Source: Candidatus Thalassolituus haligoni
GTDB lineage: Bacteria > Pseudomonadota > Gammaproteobacteria > Pseudomonadales > Oceanobacteraceae
Length of the DNA stretch: 64,000 nt
NCBI RefSeq assembly: GCF_041222825.1
Contig: NZ_CP139482.1
Coordinates: forward strand, 3,138,001-3,202,000
Direction: 5' to 3'
The notes under the pieces were generated by a model. The model was not told where the DNA came from, did not search any database, and saw only the letters and a program-made list of their open reading frames with translations. Positions 17,994 through 27,443 of this stretch are shown piece after piece. Made by a program: the position numbers and the translations under genes. Position 1 is the stretch's first letter. Each line of letters opens with the position of its first letter.

Positions 17994-18725
17994 TTATTTA
18001 TTTTTCAAAAGAGGTATAACCATTAATAAAAAGAATTTCATACCACCAACAACAAATCTTTTCCACAATCTAAAAGGATCCATAGCTAGACGCCAAATCC
18101 ATTCACACCTCAGTTTCCTGACAAATACTGGGGCTCTTTTTTCATAACCAGTTATAAAACTCAAGATAGCTCCTCCAGATATGATTAAAGATCCATTTTC
18201 ATTTTCGTAGTTTTTTTTAAGAAAAAATGCAAGCTTCTCCTGTTTTGGCATCCCCATAGCAAGTATTATCAAACTAGGTTTAACCTTAGAAACAAATTCC
18301 AAGTATTCATTGAAAGTATATTCATATCCATTCAAAGTACCAACGACATTACAATTGAAGCGTTTATCAATAACCTTCTGAGCTTCACAAAGAACTTCAT
18401 CCTTACTTCCCAGAAGAACCACATTCTGCTCACAATCTAAAGAATTTAAAATTTTTGGTATTAAATCTGTTCCATTCAAGTTTTCACCTGGGGATATACC
18501 ATAAAGCTTCATACATATTTCAATACCGACTCCATCTCTCAATAAGAAGTCAGACTCCAACAAAGCTTCCTTAAATTCTGAATCTTTGTCACAAATATTC
18601 ACCGCATGCATATTAAGAAATGCAAGAGTACTAATACGACAATTAATTATTTTCTTCAACTCATCAACAAAAACACTTGACTCCACAATATAAATATTAC
18701 TTAAAAGCCCTCTAATTAACGCCAT
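17994..18725 (-). CDS. WecG/TagA/CpsF-family glycosyltransferase (GT26)
   Basis: About 243 residues. The ATG at 18725 is preferred over a GTG at 18737 because GGAAG lies a proper distance upstream; it then overlaps the preceding GT2 gene by 10 bp. Family blocks are STLAFLNMHAVNICDKD, LLRDGVGIEICMKLYG, LNGTDLIPKILNSL, VVGTLNGYEYTF, LAMGMPKQEKLAF and SGGAILSFITGYEKRAPVFV. A hydrophobic C-terminal tail probably holds it to the membrane. Members transfer ManNAc, ManNAcA or glucose to lipid-linked acceptors; the donor cannot be told from sequence. It is the last gene of the sulfated-EPS gene train and is AT-rich. Confidence 0.9.
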   Translation of the reverse strand: MALIRGLLSNIYIVESSVFVDELKKIINCRISTLAFLNMHAVNICDKDSEFKEALLESDFLLRDGVGIEICMKLYGISPGENLNGTDLIPKILNSLDCEQNVVLLGSKDEVLCEAQKVIDKRFNCNVVGTLNGYEYTFNEYLEFVSKVKPSLIILAMGMPKQEKLAFFLKKNYENENGSLIISGGAILSFITGYEKRAPVFVRKLRCEWIWRLAMDPFRLWKRFVVGGMKFFLLMVIPLLKNK

Positions 18726-19615
18726 ATATTCTTCCACCCCTTAACATACACAGGCAACATCAGACGCATAATAACTGCCTTATAACTACCAGCATAATGT
18801 TTATTAATAAAAAACTTTAAAGAATTAAACTTCAACGCTGCGACCTTGGCATTATACCTTCCAGAACTATTCCAGCCATGAACATGCACAACAGGGTTAG
18901 TATTTTGCTGAACAACCCTAAAGCCTTTTGACTTCGCGACTAGACATAAGTCTTCATCCTCTCCATACAAAAATATATTCTCATCAAAGAGCCCATGCAT
19001 TTTCACATAATCACCACGAACAATCATTGATGCTCCACTAATCCACTCCACATCAGATATTGAATAATCAGGAGCGTACATTTTCTGATTTTCTAGATAA
19101 GATCGAACATCAGAGCTCATCAAACATAACAATTTCAGTAAAAATGGAACCCTCATAATTAGAGCCTTCAGATCACCAAAGAAAGGAAATATTTGCTTTA
19201 TCCATTTGCTTGGAGTTGAATACGTAAAGGAAGATGTCTGAGGGCTTCCATCTGGATATACCAGTTTAGTACCAACAATAGCGACATCATCATAAGCATC
19301 AAATACAGAAATAACCCTTGCTAGATTAAATTCTCCATCAAAGTATGCATCAATATTAAATATAAAATAAAAATCAGAACAATATCGATTACAGGCTATA
19401 TTATTTGCCACACCGAAGCCTAAATTTTCAGGCAATTCTATCACATCAAGACCTTCTATTGCATTTGCAATTTCTACCGATCGATCTGTAGAAGCATTAT
19501 CTACAAGTACTATTTTTACATCGCCATCCATACTCAATTTCATTATACTCCGAACACAATCTTCAATATATTGTTCGGAATTATAGCTAACCAACACAAA
19601 TAGAATATCATTCAT
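18716..19615 (-). CDS. GT2-family glycosyltransferase, rhamnosyltransferase-like
   Basis: About 299 residues. The ATG at 19615 overlaps the upstream sulfotransferase stop as ATGA, so this start is preferred over one four codons earlier. The GT-A fold is visible: LVSYNSEQYIEDCVRSIM, VDNASTDRSVEIA, ELPENLGFGVANNIA, IFNIDAYFDGEF in place of the DxD, and the acceptor-side motif GLFDENIFLYGEDEDLC. This pattern is shared with WbbL-type rhamnosyltransferases, which fits the rml genes nearby, but specificity is inferred. Apart from the GT26 gene it is the only nucleotide-sugar glycosyltransferase of the locus. Confidence 0.88.
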   Translation of the reverse strand: MNDILFVLVSYNSEQYIEDCVRSIMKLSMDGDVKIVLVDNASTDRSVEIANAIEGLDVIELPENLGFGVANNIACNRYCSDFYFIFNIDAYFDGEFNLARVISVFDAYDDVAIVGTKLVYPDGSPQTSSFTYSTPSKWIKQIFPFFGDLKALIMRVPFLLKLLCLMSSDVRSYLENQKMYAPDYSISDVEWISGASMIVRGDYVKMHGLFDENIFLYGEDEDLCLVAKSKGFRVVQQNTNPVVHVHGWNSSGRYNAKVAALKFNSLKFFINKHYAGSYKAVIMRLMLPVYVKGWKNIWR

Positions 19616-20493
19616 TTTCCCACCCACCGGCTATAATCCCAAGAAATCAAACCTGAAAGTTTCTCGATATCGTCAGAAAACCATCTCTCAAAATAATGGC
19701 GATCAGACTCATCAATGTTCATTTTTACTGCAGGCTTTAGAAATTGAGCCCTTATTTTATGTCTAGTAGATGGAGGCAATATCGACTTAAAGAACTTCCT
19801 TAATGCGAAATTATGCAACAATGTTGAATATAAAATATTTTTTGGAACAGCAGCAGGATTACTCACAAGTAATGGTTTATCATTCCATTTCTCATCAATT
19901 TCCAACCACTGCAACAAATTATCCATAAATATATTTCCATCTTTAATAAAGTCTTCAAAAAATCCTACATAAACGTTATCTTTCCCAAAATAACTATAGC
20001 AATTCAACACAGCCTCGTAATAAAGACTGCATTCAACGTACATGTGGTTAAAACCGAAGCCTTTATCCGTTTTCTTATAATCCATCAAGACTGCATTTCT
20101 AAAATCAAGTTTTGTAACACCTTCTCTATAATCCATCAACCAATGAGAATACATTCTAGAAACAGGCTCACGCAGCATAATAATAACTCGAGGTGAAATT
20201 GCTTGCTTAGCGATACCATCCAATGCTCTACCTTGATATAAATATGAAACAGATGAATCCAACCAATATTTTACTCCATTGGATTCAAAATCATACATTG
20301 ATAAATACTCATTCTTAGAGAGAGATCTCACAGATGGTACATTATTACCTATTTGGGAAAAATAGTGAGGTTCCTTCTCTATCGGCGATTGTATTGTTTT
20401 TATCAAAGATAAATTATCATGCAATGATGTAGTCCCCGCCTTTGGCGTACCAACAACATAAAGATTTGGATATAACTCTTTCACTTTAATCAT
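19612..20493 (-). CDS. PAPS-dependent sulfotransferase (first of two)
   Basis: 293 residues. The 5'-phosphosulfate loop GTPKAGTTSLHDNL sits near residue 15 and the 3'-phosphate segment IIMLREPVSRMYSHWLMDYR near residue 105, both typical of Golgi-like carbohydrate sulfotransferases (Sulfotransfer_1, NDST-like). KEPHYFSQ follows the P-loop at the position of the usual catalytic region. No signal peptide or membrane helix is seen, so it should act in the cytoplasm on lipid-linked or nucleotide-linked sugar. It is coupled to the following GT2 gene by an ATGA overlap and comes just after an acyltransferase gene. Sugar position unknown. Confidence 0.9.
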   Translation of the reverse strand: MIKVKELYPNLYVVGTPKAGTTSLHDNLSLIKTIQSPIEKEPHYFSQIGNNVPSVRSLSKNEYLSMYDFESNGVKYWLDSSVSYLYQGRALDGIAKQAISPRVIIMLREPVSRMYSHWLMDYREGVTKLDFRNAVLMDYKKTDKGFGFNHMYVECSLYYEAVLNCYSYFGKDNVYVGFFEDFIKDGNIFMDNLLQWLEIDEKWNDKPLLVSNPAAVPKNILYSTLLHNFALRKFFKSILPPSTRHKIRAQFLKPAVKMNIDESDRHYFERWFSDDIEKLSGLISWDYSRWVGK

Positions 20494-20496
20494 AAT

Positions 20497-20919
20497 TCAC
20501 CGATTGATAATCCTTCCAAGTTTACCAAGTTCCACCCCTTCCCTTATAACTTTTGCCGGATTTCCAGCGACAATACTATTTGGTGGAACATCTTTTGTAA
20601 CCACGGAGCCTGCGGCAACAATAGATTGAGGACCAACCGTTACACCTGGCAACAAAATAGACCCCGCACCGATAAAACTATTTTCTTTCACTGTAGTAGT
20701 TTTCCAAATTTTCCGAGTAAAATCATGCGTTAATATAATCGCATCAAATGTCACATGTGCATTTTTTTCTATCACAACTCCTTTTGAATTAGTAAAATCT
20801 ATCCTTGCTTTAAAAGACACACGTGCTGAATAATCTATATTACACCCTCGAATTCTCAAAAAAACAATCCTTAAAAAAAGAAGCACATTCCTCACTTTAT
20901 AAAACATAACTCTAATCAA
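20497..20919 (-). CDS. Left-handed beta-helix acyltransferase (hexapeptide repeat), short form
   Basis: 140 residues from a TTG at 20919. I favour this start because GAGG lies 7 bp upstream; an in-frame ATG at 20907 has no clear binding site. The C-terminal half shows hexapeptide turns (FIGAGSILLPGVTVGPQSIV, VVTKDVPPNSIVAGNPAKVI), the signature of O-acetyltransferases of the WbbJ/Maa/NodL group, and HDF supplies the usual active-site His. The N-terminus has a hydrophobic stretch (LLFLRIVFLRI). It probably acetylates a sugar of the repeat unit. It lies 4 bp before the sulfotransferase gene. Confidence 0.85.
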   Translation of the reverse strand: MIRVMFYKVRNVLLFLRIVFLRIRGCNIDYSARVSFKARIDFTNSKGVVIEKNAHVTFDAIILTHDFTRKIWKTTTVKENSFIGAGSILLPGVTVGPQSIVAAGSVVTKDVPPNSIVAGNPAKVIREGVELGKLGRIINR

Positions 20920-20928
20920 AACCTATCC

Positions 20929-22167
20929 TCATTTATTATCAAAACCATAATATTTAAACGCCATCACCGCCAAAGCAACACCAAACACCCCCCCGCCCAT
21001 AGCCATTGACGATGAAAATATCAAATCAAAACTCTCGATCACAACAACATAACAAGCCGTCAAAACCAAAGCATTTTCGCTTTTCCTGAGAGCTACTGCC
21101 CTACTAAGGTATACGTAATAATATATACCAATAACCACCAGAGAAAAAAATCCGAACCTGTAAAAAACACCAAAAATACCGACATCCGACAAATAAAAAT
21201 TATCATTATAAATCGGTAAAAACCCATCTTTCCACTGCAACGATAACGCGCCATAGCCTACAGGGTTTTTCAAAATCTCATCAATTATAATACCAATCGT
21301 AATCTCTCTAGTTCTTGGACCAGAATGTTCAACCGCATCCTCGTATAATAATAAAAGTTTATCAAGCTCACTCTGAAATACATCCGGATATATTAAAAAA
21401 ACAACAAACACCAAAGGAACTACAGCAATAAACACTGAGAATATACGATCTATACGCTTTCTAAAAACAAACAATGCCGAAATAAACATTGTTGCCATCA
21501 ACGTCCTAGTCTGAATAACAAACCAAACATATAATGCACAATAAAATATAATAGCAGCCCATAAATATCGACCATTCTTCCTGAAATTCAGCAAAGAATA
21601 CACAAAGACCCAAACAATAAAAGCAGTTGCAATTCGGAACCGCCCTCCTCTAAACCCCTCATACATCTCATACACATCATTATATGATTTACCATCTACT
21701 TTAAATGAAAGATCAACTCTTGGACTTATCAAGCCAAAATAATAAAACCAACCAACCAATGATGAAAAAAAGAAACCCAAGACAATATAATTTCCCAATA
21801 TACTCAATGATACTCTAGAATATAAAAGAATATAAAATACCGGAAAAAAAACCAAATATAATATCACTCTACGTTCTTCTAAAACCCCAAAATAAAAAGG
21901 CTGACCATGAAACAACCAAGCAAGAATTGGAGATACAACTATCCATCCGATAACATATAGAACTACAAAATACTCCTCCTTGACCCCAATCCAACACCTA
22001 TTTAAAACAGCTAGCCAAAGGAACACAGCAACCAATATAACAAGAAAAAATTCACGTGCAAATGGAACCCCGGAAAGCTTATTATCCGTCAAGAAGAAAA
22101 ACTCATTAACCATCATAAAAAAAAACAATAAAATTATTTTTTCAATGACCGATTTTCTTATATACAT
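20929..22167 (-). CDS. wzy: Wzy-like polysaccharide polymerase (multi-spanning membrane protein)
   Basis: About 412 residues from the ATG at 22167; a TTG seven codons upstream has no better binding site. There are ten or more hydrophobic helices, many Phe and Tyr, and a large loop in the second half (about 270-310) containing GPRTREITIGIIIDEILKNP then VGYGALSLQW. This loop layout and the location between two modification genes fit O-antigen polymerase/ligase-type proteins that join flipped repeat units in the periplasm. Wzy sequences are poorly conserved, so the call rests on topology and context. The gene is very AT-rich. Confidence 0.75.
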   Translation of the reverse strand: MYIRKSVIEKIILLFFFMMVNEFFFLTDNKLSGVPFAREFFLVILVAVFLWLAVLNRCWIGVKEEYFVVLYVIGWIVVSPILAWLFHGQPFYFGVLEERRVILYLVFFPVFYILLYSRVSLSILGNYIVLGFFFSSLVGWFYYFGLISPRVDLSFKVDGKSYNDVYEMYEGFRGGRFRIATAFIVWVFVYSLLNFRKNGRYLWAAIIFYCALYVWFVIQTRTLMATMFISALFVFRKRIDRIFSVFIAVVPLVFVVFLIYPDVFQSELDKLLLLYEDAVEHSGPRTREITIGIIIDEILKNPVGYGALSLQWKDGFLPIYNDNFYLSDVGIFGVFYRFGFFSLVVIGIYYYVYLSRAVALRKSENALVLTACYVVVIESFDLIFSSSMAMGGGVFGVALAVMAFKYYGFDNK

Positions 22168-22192
22168 AAAACAAGACCCAGATATCAATATT

Positions 22193-23074
22193 TCATTTTA
22201 TCAAATAACCACCATTATATTCCAGCTCATCAATAAGAGAGTACTCTTTATTATAATGAATCTTTAACTTATTTATCATTTCCTCATCCAGAACGGGCAT
22301 CTTATCATCAACTTTAGTATTCCATTGATCCATCCAATACATAACCCTCCTTCTATAACGAAATGGAATCACCCCTCTCCAAATACTCTTTAAAGTTTTA
22401 AATTTCTTAATATCATCCAAAACATTAAATTTGCGTACACCACCCACATGAAACCTCTCAGACATCACATCTGACGCAACAAAATCTACCCCTAAAAATT
22501 CAGATATAACCTTGACAGCATCAATAGTATTCTCAGACAGAAAATTATCGTTCATCATCAAAAAATTTCCATTTTCAACCCAAGAATAATCATTGACGAC
22601 TCGATGATATTCCCCCCAGACTAGGTATGAATTAGTTTCTGTTGGGCTATTTTGAGCAGAAATCATTGAATCAGACATGAACAATTGTTGAAAAAGCTGA
22701 TTGATTTCATTATTCTCGACGCCTCTTTTTTTATTCATACGGTATTGAGATATAGCTCTATCAACAGGGTCTCTCAATAAATATATGATTTTAATATCTC
22801 TATTATGTGCTTTCAGCCTAGCTGAACTAATATTAGAGTAGCAACTATACGCTGGAGTAGACTTACCCCATTTTAATTCATCATTCGCCTCTTGAAAAAA
22901 CTCATGAAAAAACCAATTAACTCCTTTCAAGTAACGTTCATCATCTGAGAAGAAAATTGCTTCCTTTTCGGGAGGCAAGAAGATTTTAGAATTTTCTCTA
23001 AGATACATATGCAAAGCAGTGGTTCCTGCTTTTTGCGCACCTATAACCACAAAATCTAGTTTATTTTTTTTCAC
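22193..23074 (-). CDS. PAPS-dependent sulfotransferase (second of two)
   Basis: 293 residues from a GTG at 23074 with GGGG upstream. The PAPS loop VVIGAQKAGTTALHMYLREN and the downstream IIYLLRDPVDRAISQYRMNK are clear, as is PPEKEAIFFSDDERYLKGVN after the P-loop. It is as long as the first sulfotransferase but clearly diverged (GAQKAG instead of GTPKAG), so it is probably specific for a different sugar or position rather than a recent duplicate. Cytoplasmic. It is followed directly by the Wzy-like gene. The acceptor is unknown. Confidence 0.91.
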   Translation of the reverse strand: MKKNKLDFVVIGAQKAGTTALHMYLRENSKIFLPPEKEAIFFSDDERYLKGVNWFFHEFFQEANDELKWGKSTPAYSCYSNISSARLKAHNRDIKIIYLLRDPVDRAISQYRMNKKRGVENNEINQLFQQLFMSDSMISAQNSPTETNSYLVWGEYHRVVNDYSWVENGNFLMMNDNFLSENTIDAVKVISEFLGVDFVASDVMSERFHVGGVRKFNVLDDIKKFKTLKSIWRGVIPFRYRRRVMYWMDQWNTKVDDKMPVLDEEMINKLKIHYNKEYSLIDELEYNGGYLIK

Positions 23075-23283
23075 ACATACCCCAAAAAAAACTCTGAATA
23101 TTCATATATAACAACACTCTACCATTTAATCGCCAACGGAGAATTCTTCGCTTATTATTATCCCCTATACATTGAGTATCAAGGATACATTAAAAACAAA
23201 AAATATCACTACCAGCAATCGTATTTCCATCCTCACTTCTACTTCAAAAAACTACAGTCACTTAAAATTCGAACTTTACATTT

Positions 23284-23877
23284 TTAGCATCTATATTTTA
23301 TAATTTTAGCCGGAACACCACCAACTATTGCATATTCTGGGATATCTTTTATCACTACTGCACCTGCTGCAACAACAACGCCATGTCCAATATTTACCCC
23401 TTTCAAAATAACCACTCCATGGCCAATCCACACATCATTTCCAATTTTTACTGGCGCAGTTTTAATACCTTGAACAGCCATAGGGGCATTCACATCATCA
23501 ATAACATGATCTGTATCCCTAATTGTACAATTAGGTGCGATCATGACGTGATCACCAATAATGACACTCTCATTACAACCCACAATAAAACCTTCTCCAG
23601 CAAAGCTATTTTCTCCGAGTTCCAAATAACCACTTCCTTGAATCAGTGTATTTCCTGAAAACCGAGATTTCTTCTTCATTTTCACCAGTAACTTTAAAGG
23701 TCTATTTGTAAACTGCCTTATTTCAACTCGACCGGTAACATGAGAACCAATTTCCATATCGACATGAGGGAAGTTCCATATTCTAAAAACAATGGTGCTA
23801 GTTATTTTTTTGAAAACTGAAAAGAACTTCACAATCCATTTATAATTACTTGTCAAACGCTCACACTTAGCACTCAT
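23284..23877 (-). CDS. Hexapeptide-repeat acyltransferase (WcaF/WbbJ-like)
   Basis: 197 residues with AAGGGG five bases before the ATG. The C-terminal two-thirds is a left-handed beta helix: [57 protein letters not shown] and [20 protein letters not shown]. The DTDH segment holds the catalytic His of this O-acetyltransferase group. It would transfer acetyl from acetyl-CoA to a sugar hydroxyl in the cytoplasm. It sits 27 bp after cysN on the same strand and 209 bp before the second sulfotransferase. Confidence 0.87.
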   Translation of the reverse strand: MSAKCERLTSNYKWIVKFFSVFKKITSTIVFRIWNFPHVDMEIGSHVTGRVEIRQFTNRPLKLLVKMKKKSRFSGNTLIQGSGYLELGENSFAGEGFIVGCNESVIIGDHVMIAPNCTIRDTDHVIDDVNAPMAVQGIKTAPVKIGNDVWIGHGVVILKGVNIGHGVVVAAGAVVIKDIPEYAIVGGVPAKIIKYRC

Positions 23878-23904
23878 ACCCCCCCCTTAGCACACAATAT
23901 ATTT

Positions 23905-25308
23905 TTATTTAAAAAACCATTTACGAGCTAAAATTTCAACCTCACAATTAAACATCTCTAGTCGTTTCTCATAACTCATATCAGCAATCGATTTGGCAAC
24001 ACCGCCTTCTGCCAATTCACGTACCATACCCGCAGCAATAGTGATATTGGAGATACGATCGATAATAACTAATGAGCCATTACCTGGAACCTGTCTGTAT
24101 TCGTCCAGCGCAACAGGTGCATTTAGGGAGATGGTGACCAGGCCAACTTCGTTGAGGTTCAGTTCAGTCGCGTCGAGATGTTCCATCGTATTGACATCGA
24201 CACGATGCTGAACACTGTCTACCGTGCCATAAACGCTCTTGGTGCCCACCTTGAACAGGTATTCTTTGCCTGTTTTCATCGGGGTTTCGTGCATCCATAC
24301 CACTTCGGCCTGGTAGCTATCGCCAAATAATGGAGCTTTACCTGTGTAAATCAAGTCACCACGGGAGATGTCGATTTCATCTTCCAGTGTCAGGGTAATG
24401 GCTTCGCCAGCAATGGCCAGGTCGAGATCTCCATCGGCGGTGACGATGCGGCTGACTTTACTGGTTTTACCAGAGGGTAAGGTGGTGATTGTTTCGCCCG
24501 GGCGAATTTCACCCGCTGCAATGGTGCCGCAAAAACCTCGAAAATCCAGGTTAGGGCGGTTAACGTACTGCACGGGAAAACGGAAGCCTTCGAATGCGTC
24601 AGCCTTGTTGCTTTCAATAAGTTCCAGCAGCTCGACCATGGTTGGGCCGGTGTACCAGTCAGTGCTGGTGCTGCGGTCTACCACGTTGTCGCCTTTGAGC
24701 GCAGACAGTGGAATTGGGTGGATATTGTTAAAGCCCAATGAACGTGCAAATTCAGTGTAATCTTTGCTGATTTGTTCAAAAACAGCTTGATCAAAATTGA
24801 CCAGATCCATTTTATTAATGGCAACGATGACGTTTTTGATTCCGAGCAGGCTGACGATATAGCTATGGCGGCGAGTCTGCGTCTGTATGCCTTTGCGGGC
24901 GTCAATCAGGATAACTGCCACGTCGCAGCTGGAGGCACCCGTTGCCATGTTGCGGGTGTACTGTTCGTGCCCGGGGCAATCAGCAATGATGAATTTACGT
25001 TTTTCGGTAGAGAAATAACGATAGGCCACATCAATGGTAATACCCTGTTCCCGTTCAGACTGCAGACCATCGACCAGCAGGGCCAGGTCGAATTCTCCGT
25101 CGGTGGTATTGAACTTTTGCGAGTCATTTTTGATGGCGGCCAGTTGATCTTCAAAAATTAATTTGGAGTCGTGCAGCATGCGGCCAATCAGGGTGGATTT
25201 GCCATCGTCGACATTACCGCAAGTCAGGAAGCGCAGAATGTCTTTTTCTTCGTGTTGTTTCAAGTAGCCGAGGATGTCGGCAGCGATCAAGTCTGATGCG
25301 TGAGCCAT
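23905..25308 (-). CDS. cysN: Sulfate adenylyltransferase subunit 1 (GTPase)
   Basis: 467 residues. With CysD it makes adenosine 5'-phosphosulfate from ATP and sulfate, driven by GTP hydrolysis. GTPase motifs are present: G1 GNVDDGKSTLIGRML (about residue 28), G3 DCPGHEQYTRNM and G4 AINKMDLVNF, followed by EF-Tu-like barrel domains. There is no C-terminal APS kinase fusion, in keeping with the separate cysC. CysN is separated from cysD by 363 bp, an unusual gap for subunits of one enzyme. Its GC content is higher than that of the EPS genes that follow. Confidence 0.96.
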   Translation of the reverse strand: MAHASDLIAADILGYLKQHEEKDILRFLTCGNVDDGKSTLIGRMLHDSKLIFEDQLAAIKNDSQKFNTTDGEFDLALLVDGLQSEREQGITIDVAYRYFSTEKRKFIIADCPGHEQYTRNMATGASSCDVAVILIDARKGIQTQTRRHSYIVSLLGIKNVIVAINKMDLVNFDQAVFEQISKDYTEFARSLGFNNIHPIPLSALKGDNVVDRSTSTDWYTGPTMVELLELIESNKADAFEGFRFPVQYVNRPNLDFRGFCGTIAAGEIRPGETITTLPSGKTSKVSRIVTADGDLDLAIAGEAITLTLEDEIDISRGDLIYTGKAPLFGDSYQAEVVWMHETPMKTGKEYLFKVGTKSVYGTVDSVQHRVDVNTMEHLDATELNLNEVGLVTISLNAPVALDEYRQVPGNGSLVIIDRISNITIAAGMVRELAEGGVAKSIADMSYEKRLEMFNCEVEILARKWFFK

Positions 25309-25671
25309 ATTGTTGCCTTTTGATCCATCCAGCTTTACTGGAGTATCTATAGAGTAAGTTTGTTTCGATCAGGTCACACAGTGGCCGAATCGTGAATTTG
25401 TTTTCCTGCTGGCCTGTTTTGTAACGTGTCAGAATAAAAGGCCTGCGTTTTACCATTCAGATAAATTCTTATAGCGATGGGCAAAGTGCCCATCCTACGT
25501 TGCGCTTTGCAACATTCATCTCTTGCAACATTCATCTCTTGTAACACTCACCTCTTGCAACGCTCCCTTTTGTATCACTCACCACTCACTTCCGACTGGT
25601 GGTGTTTTGGTAGGCGATGCCTTACCTACAAGTAGGAAGTAGGTTCTTTTATCTGAACGGTGTTCATCGTT
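25309..25671. repeat. 363-bp gap between cysD and cysN with a degenerate 16-bp tandem repeat
   Basis: Around 25508-25570 four imperfect copies of a 16-bp unit GCAACATTCATCTCTT follow one another, with substitutions in the third and fourth. Nearby are an inverted pair GGGCAAAGTGCCC (25478-25490) and palindromic GTAGG/CCTAC segments near 25612-25645. No coding frame is convincing. The gap breaks the normally contiguous cysDN pair, and may contain an insertion or RNA-level control. Confidence 0.5.
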
Positions 25672-26586
25672 TTAGAAGTAACCTTCCATTTTTTTCTTTT
25701 CCATCGAGCCGGATGAATCGTGGTCGATGGCACGGCCTTGGCGCTCGGATGTCGTTGTCAGCAACATTTCCTGAATGATTTCTGGCAAGGTGGCAGCTTC
25801 GGACTCAACCGCACCGGTCAGTGGGTAGCAGCCCAGCGTGCGGAAACGTACCATTTTTTCTTGTATTTCTTCGCCGTCATGGATCGGCATACGCTCGTCA
25901 TCGACCATAATCAGCATGCCATCACGTTCCACAACCGGACGCATGGCGGCGTAATACAAGGGTACAATTTCGATGCTTTCGAGATAGATGTATTGCCAGA
26001 TGTCCAACTCAGTCCAGTTGGAGAGCGGGAAGACACGAATGCTTTCGCCTTTGTTGATACGGCCGTTGTAGATATTCCACAACTCGGGGCGCTGGTTTTT
26101 CGGATCCCAGCGATGGTTTTTGTCGCGAAAGGAATACACCCGCTCTTTGGCTCGTGACTTTTCTTCGTCACGACGTGCGCCACCAAAGGCGGCATCAAAG
26201 CCGTATTTGTCCAGCGCCTGCTTCAGCCCCTGGGTTTTCATTACGTCGGTGTGCACCGAAGAACCATGGGTAAACGGGCCAATGCCCTGATCTACGCCGT
26301 CCTGGTTGACGTGAACAATCAGATCCATGCCAACCTTGGCCGCCATGGTGTCGCGGAAGCTGATCATTTCCTTGAACTTCCAGGTGGTATCCACATGCAT
26401 CAAAGGGAACGGTGGCTTGCCAGGAAAGAAGGCTTTGGTGGCCAAATGCAGCATCACGGCGGAATCTTTACCAACGGAATACAGCATCACCGGATTATCA
26501 AACTCGGCCGCAACTTCGCGGATGATATGGATACTTTCGGCCTCAAGCTGTTTGAGGTGAGTCAGGCGTTTTTTGCTGATAGTCAT
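25672..26586 (-). CDS. cysD: Sulfate adenylyltransferase subunit 2
   Basis: 304 residues from the ATG at 26586; a GTG three codons earlier overlaps the likely binding site. It is the ATP-pyrophosphatase-fold catalytic subunit of ATP sulfurylase. The PP-loop is [19 protein letters not shown], followed by [32 protein letters not shown] and [15 protein letters not shown]. It ends in [12 protein letters not shown], the usual CysD C-terminus. It starts 35 bp after cysQ. Complete and secure. Confidence 0.97.
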   Translation of the reverse strand: MTISKKRLTHLKQLEAESIHIIREVAAEFDNPVMLYSVGKDSAVMLHLATKAFFPGKPPFPLMHVDTTWKFKEMISFRDTMAAKVGMDLIVHVNQDGVDQGIGPFTHGSSVHTDVMKTQGLKQALDKYGFDAAFGGARRDEEKSRAKERVYSFRDKNHRWDPKNQRPELWNIYNGRINKGESIRVFPLSNWTELDIWQYIYLESIEIVPLYYAAMRPVVERDGMLIMVDDERMPIHDGEEIQEKMVRFRTLGCYPLTGAVESEAATLPEIIQEMLLTTTSERQGRAIDHDSSGSMEKKKMEGYF

Positions 26587-26621
26587 AATCGTCACTTCTT
26601 CGAATGTGGGCTGGCGCTAGC

Positions 26622-27443
26622 TCAGGCTTGTTCAGGTTGGGCCAGTTGGGTGAATACCGCGCTCCAGCGCTCACCGGCCTTAGCACATACAATAAAATAC
26701 GGGTTAAGTAAGTCTTCTTTTTGACCGTACTGTAATTTTTCCAGTCTTGGGGTTAATACCTGACCCCCGGCATGTTCAACAACGGCTTGCGCTGCTGCCG
26801 TATCCCACTCGCAAGTAGGTGCCAAACGCGGATAAAGATGTGCAACACCTTCTGCCACTAGGCACAGCTTCAAAGAGCTGCCCATCGATACCAGGTTAAC
26901 CTTTCCCAGCTGTTGGGAAAATGCAGCCAGTGCTTCAGCACCATGACTGCGGGAGCCAACTATATTCCAGGGCTGTTCTGCTTGCGGCTCACTGGCCACA
27001 CTCAGCTTAACGGCTTCTGCGGCGCCATCCTGGCGGTAGGCACCAATCTCATCGGCCGCAAAATACATACGATCCAATGGCGGGCAATACACGACTCCCA
27101 GTACGGCGCGGCCATTCTGTATCAAGGCGATATTGACGGTAAATTCATCATTTTTCTTGATGAATTCCTTGGTGCCATCCAGCGGATCAACCAGCCAATA
27201 GGTTTGCCATTGACGGCGTTTTTCCCAGGTTATGTCTTCTTTTGGAGATTCTTCCGACAGCACCGGATAGTCACTGATTTTTGCCAGGCTATCGCAAATA
27301 ATATGATGTGCGGCGAGGTCAGCCTCAGTGAGCGGGCTGGAATCACTTTTTTCATACTGAGCAAAGTCGGTGTTGTAAATTTCCAGGATCGCAGCGCCCG
27401 CAGTGCGGGCAATATCGCTAACCTGATTAACCAATGGCTGCAT
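26622..27443 (-). CDS. cysQ: 3'(2'),5'-bisphosphate nucleotidase CysQ
   Basis: 273 residues from the ATG at 27443. The longer open frame overlaps cysC and has no family match, so this start is preferred; it overlaps the cysC end by 17 bp. CysQ hydrolyses PAP, the by-product of sulfotransferases and PAPS reductase, and removes a strong inhibitor. Motifs of the inositol-phosphatase fold are SPLTEADLAAHHIICDSL, VLSEESP, WLVDPLDGTKEFIKKNDEF and CEWDTAAAQAVVEHAGGQVL. Its place between cysC and cysD fits a PAPS-consuming pathway. Confidence 0.95.
   Translation of the reverse strand: MQPLVNQVSDIARTAGAAILEIYNTDFAQYEKSDSSPLTEADLAAHHIICDSLAKISDYPVLSEESPKEDITWEKRRQWQTYWLVDPLDGTKEFIKKNDEFTVNIALIQNGRAVLGVVYCPPLDRMYFAADEIGAYRQDGAAEAVKLSVASEPQAEQPWNIVGSRSHGAEALAAFSQQLGKVNLVSMGSSLKLCLVAEGVAHLYPRLAPTCEWDTAAAQAVVEHAGGQVLTPRLEKLQYGQKEDLLNPYFIVCAKAGERWSAVFTQLAQPEQA

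Noticed and set aside
23993..25161. Long plus-strand frames opposite cysN
   Set aside because: Antisense shadows of a well-conserved gene with no independent features.
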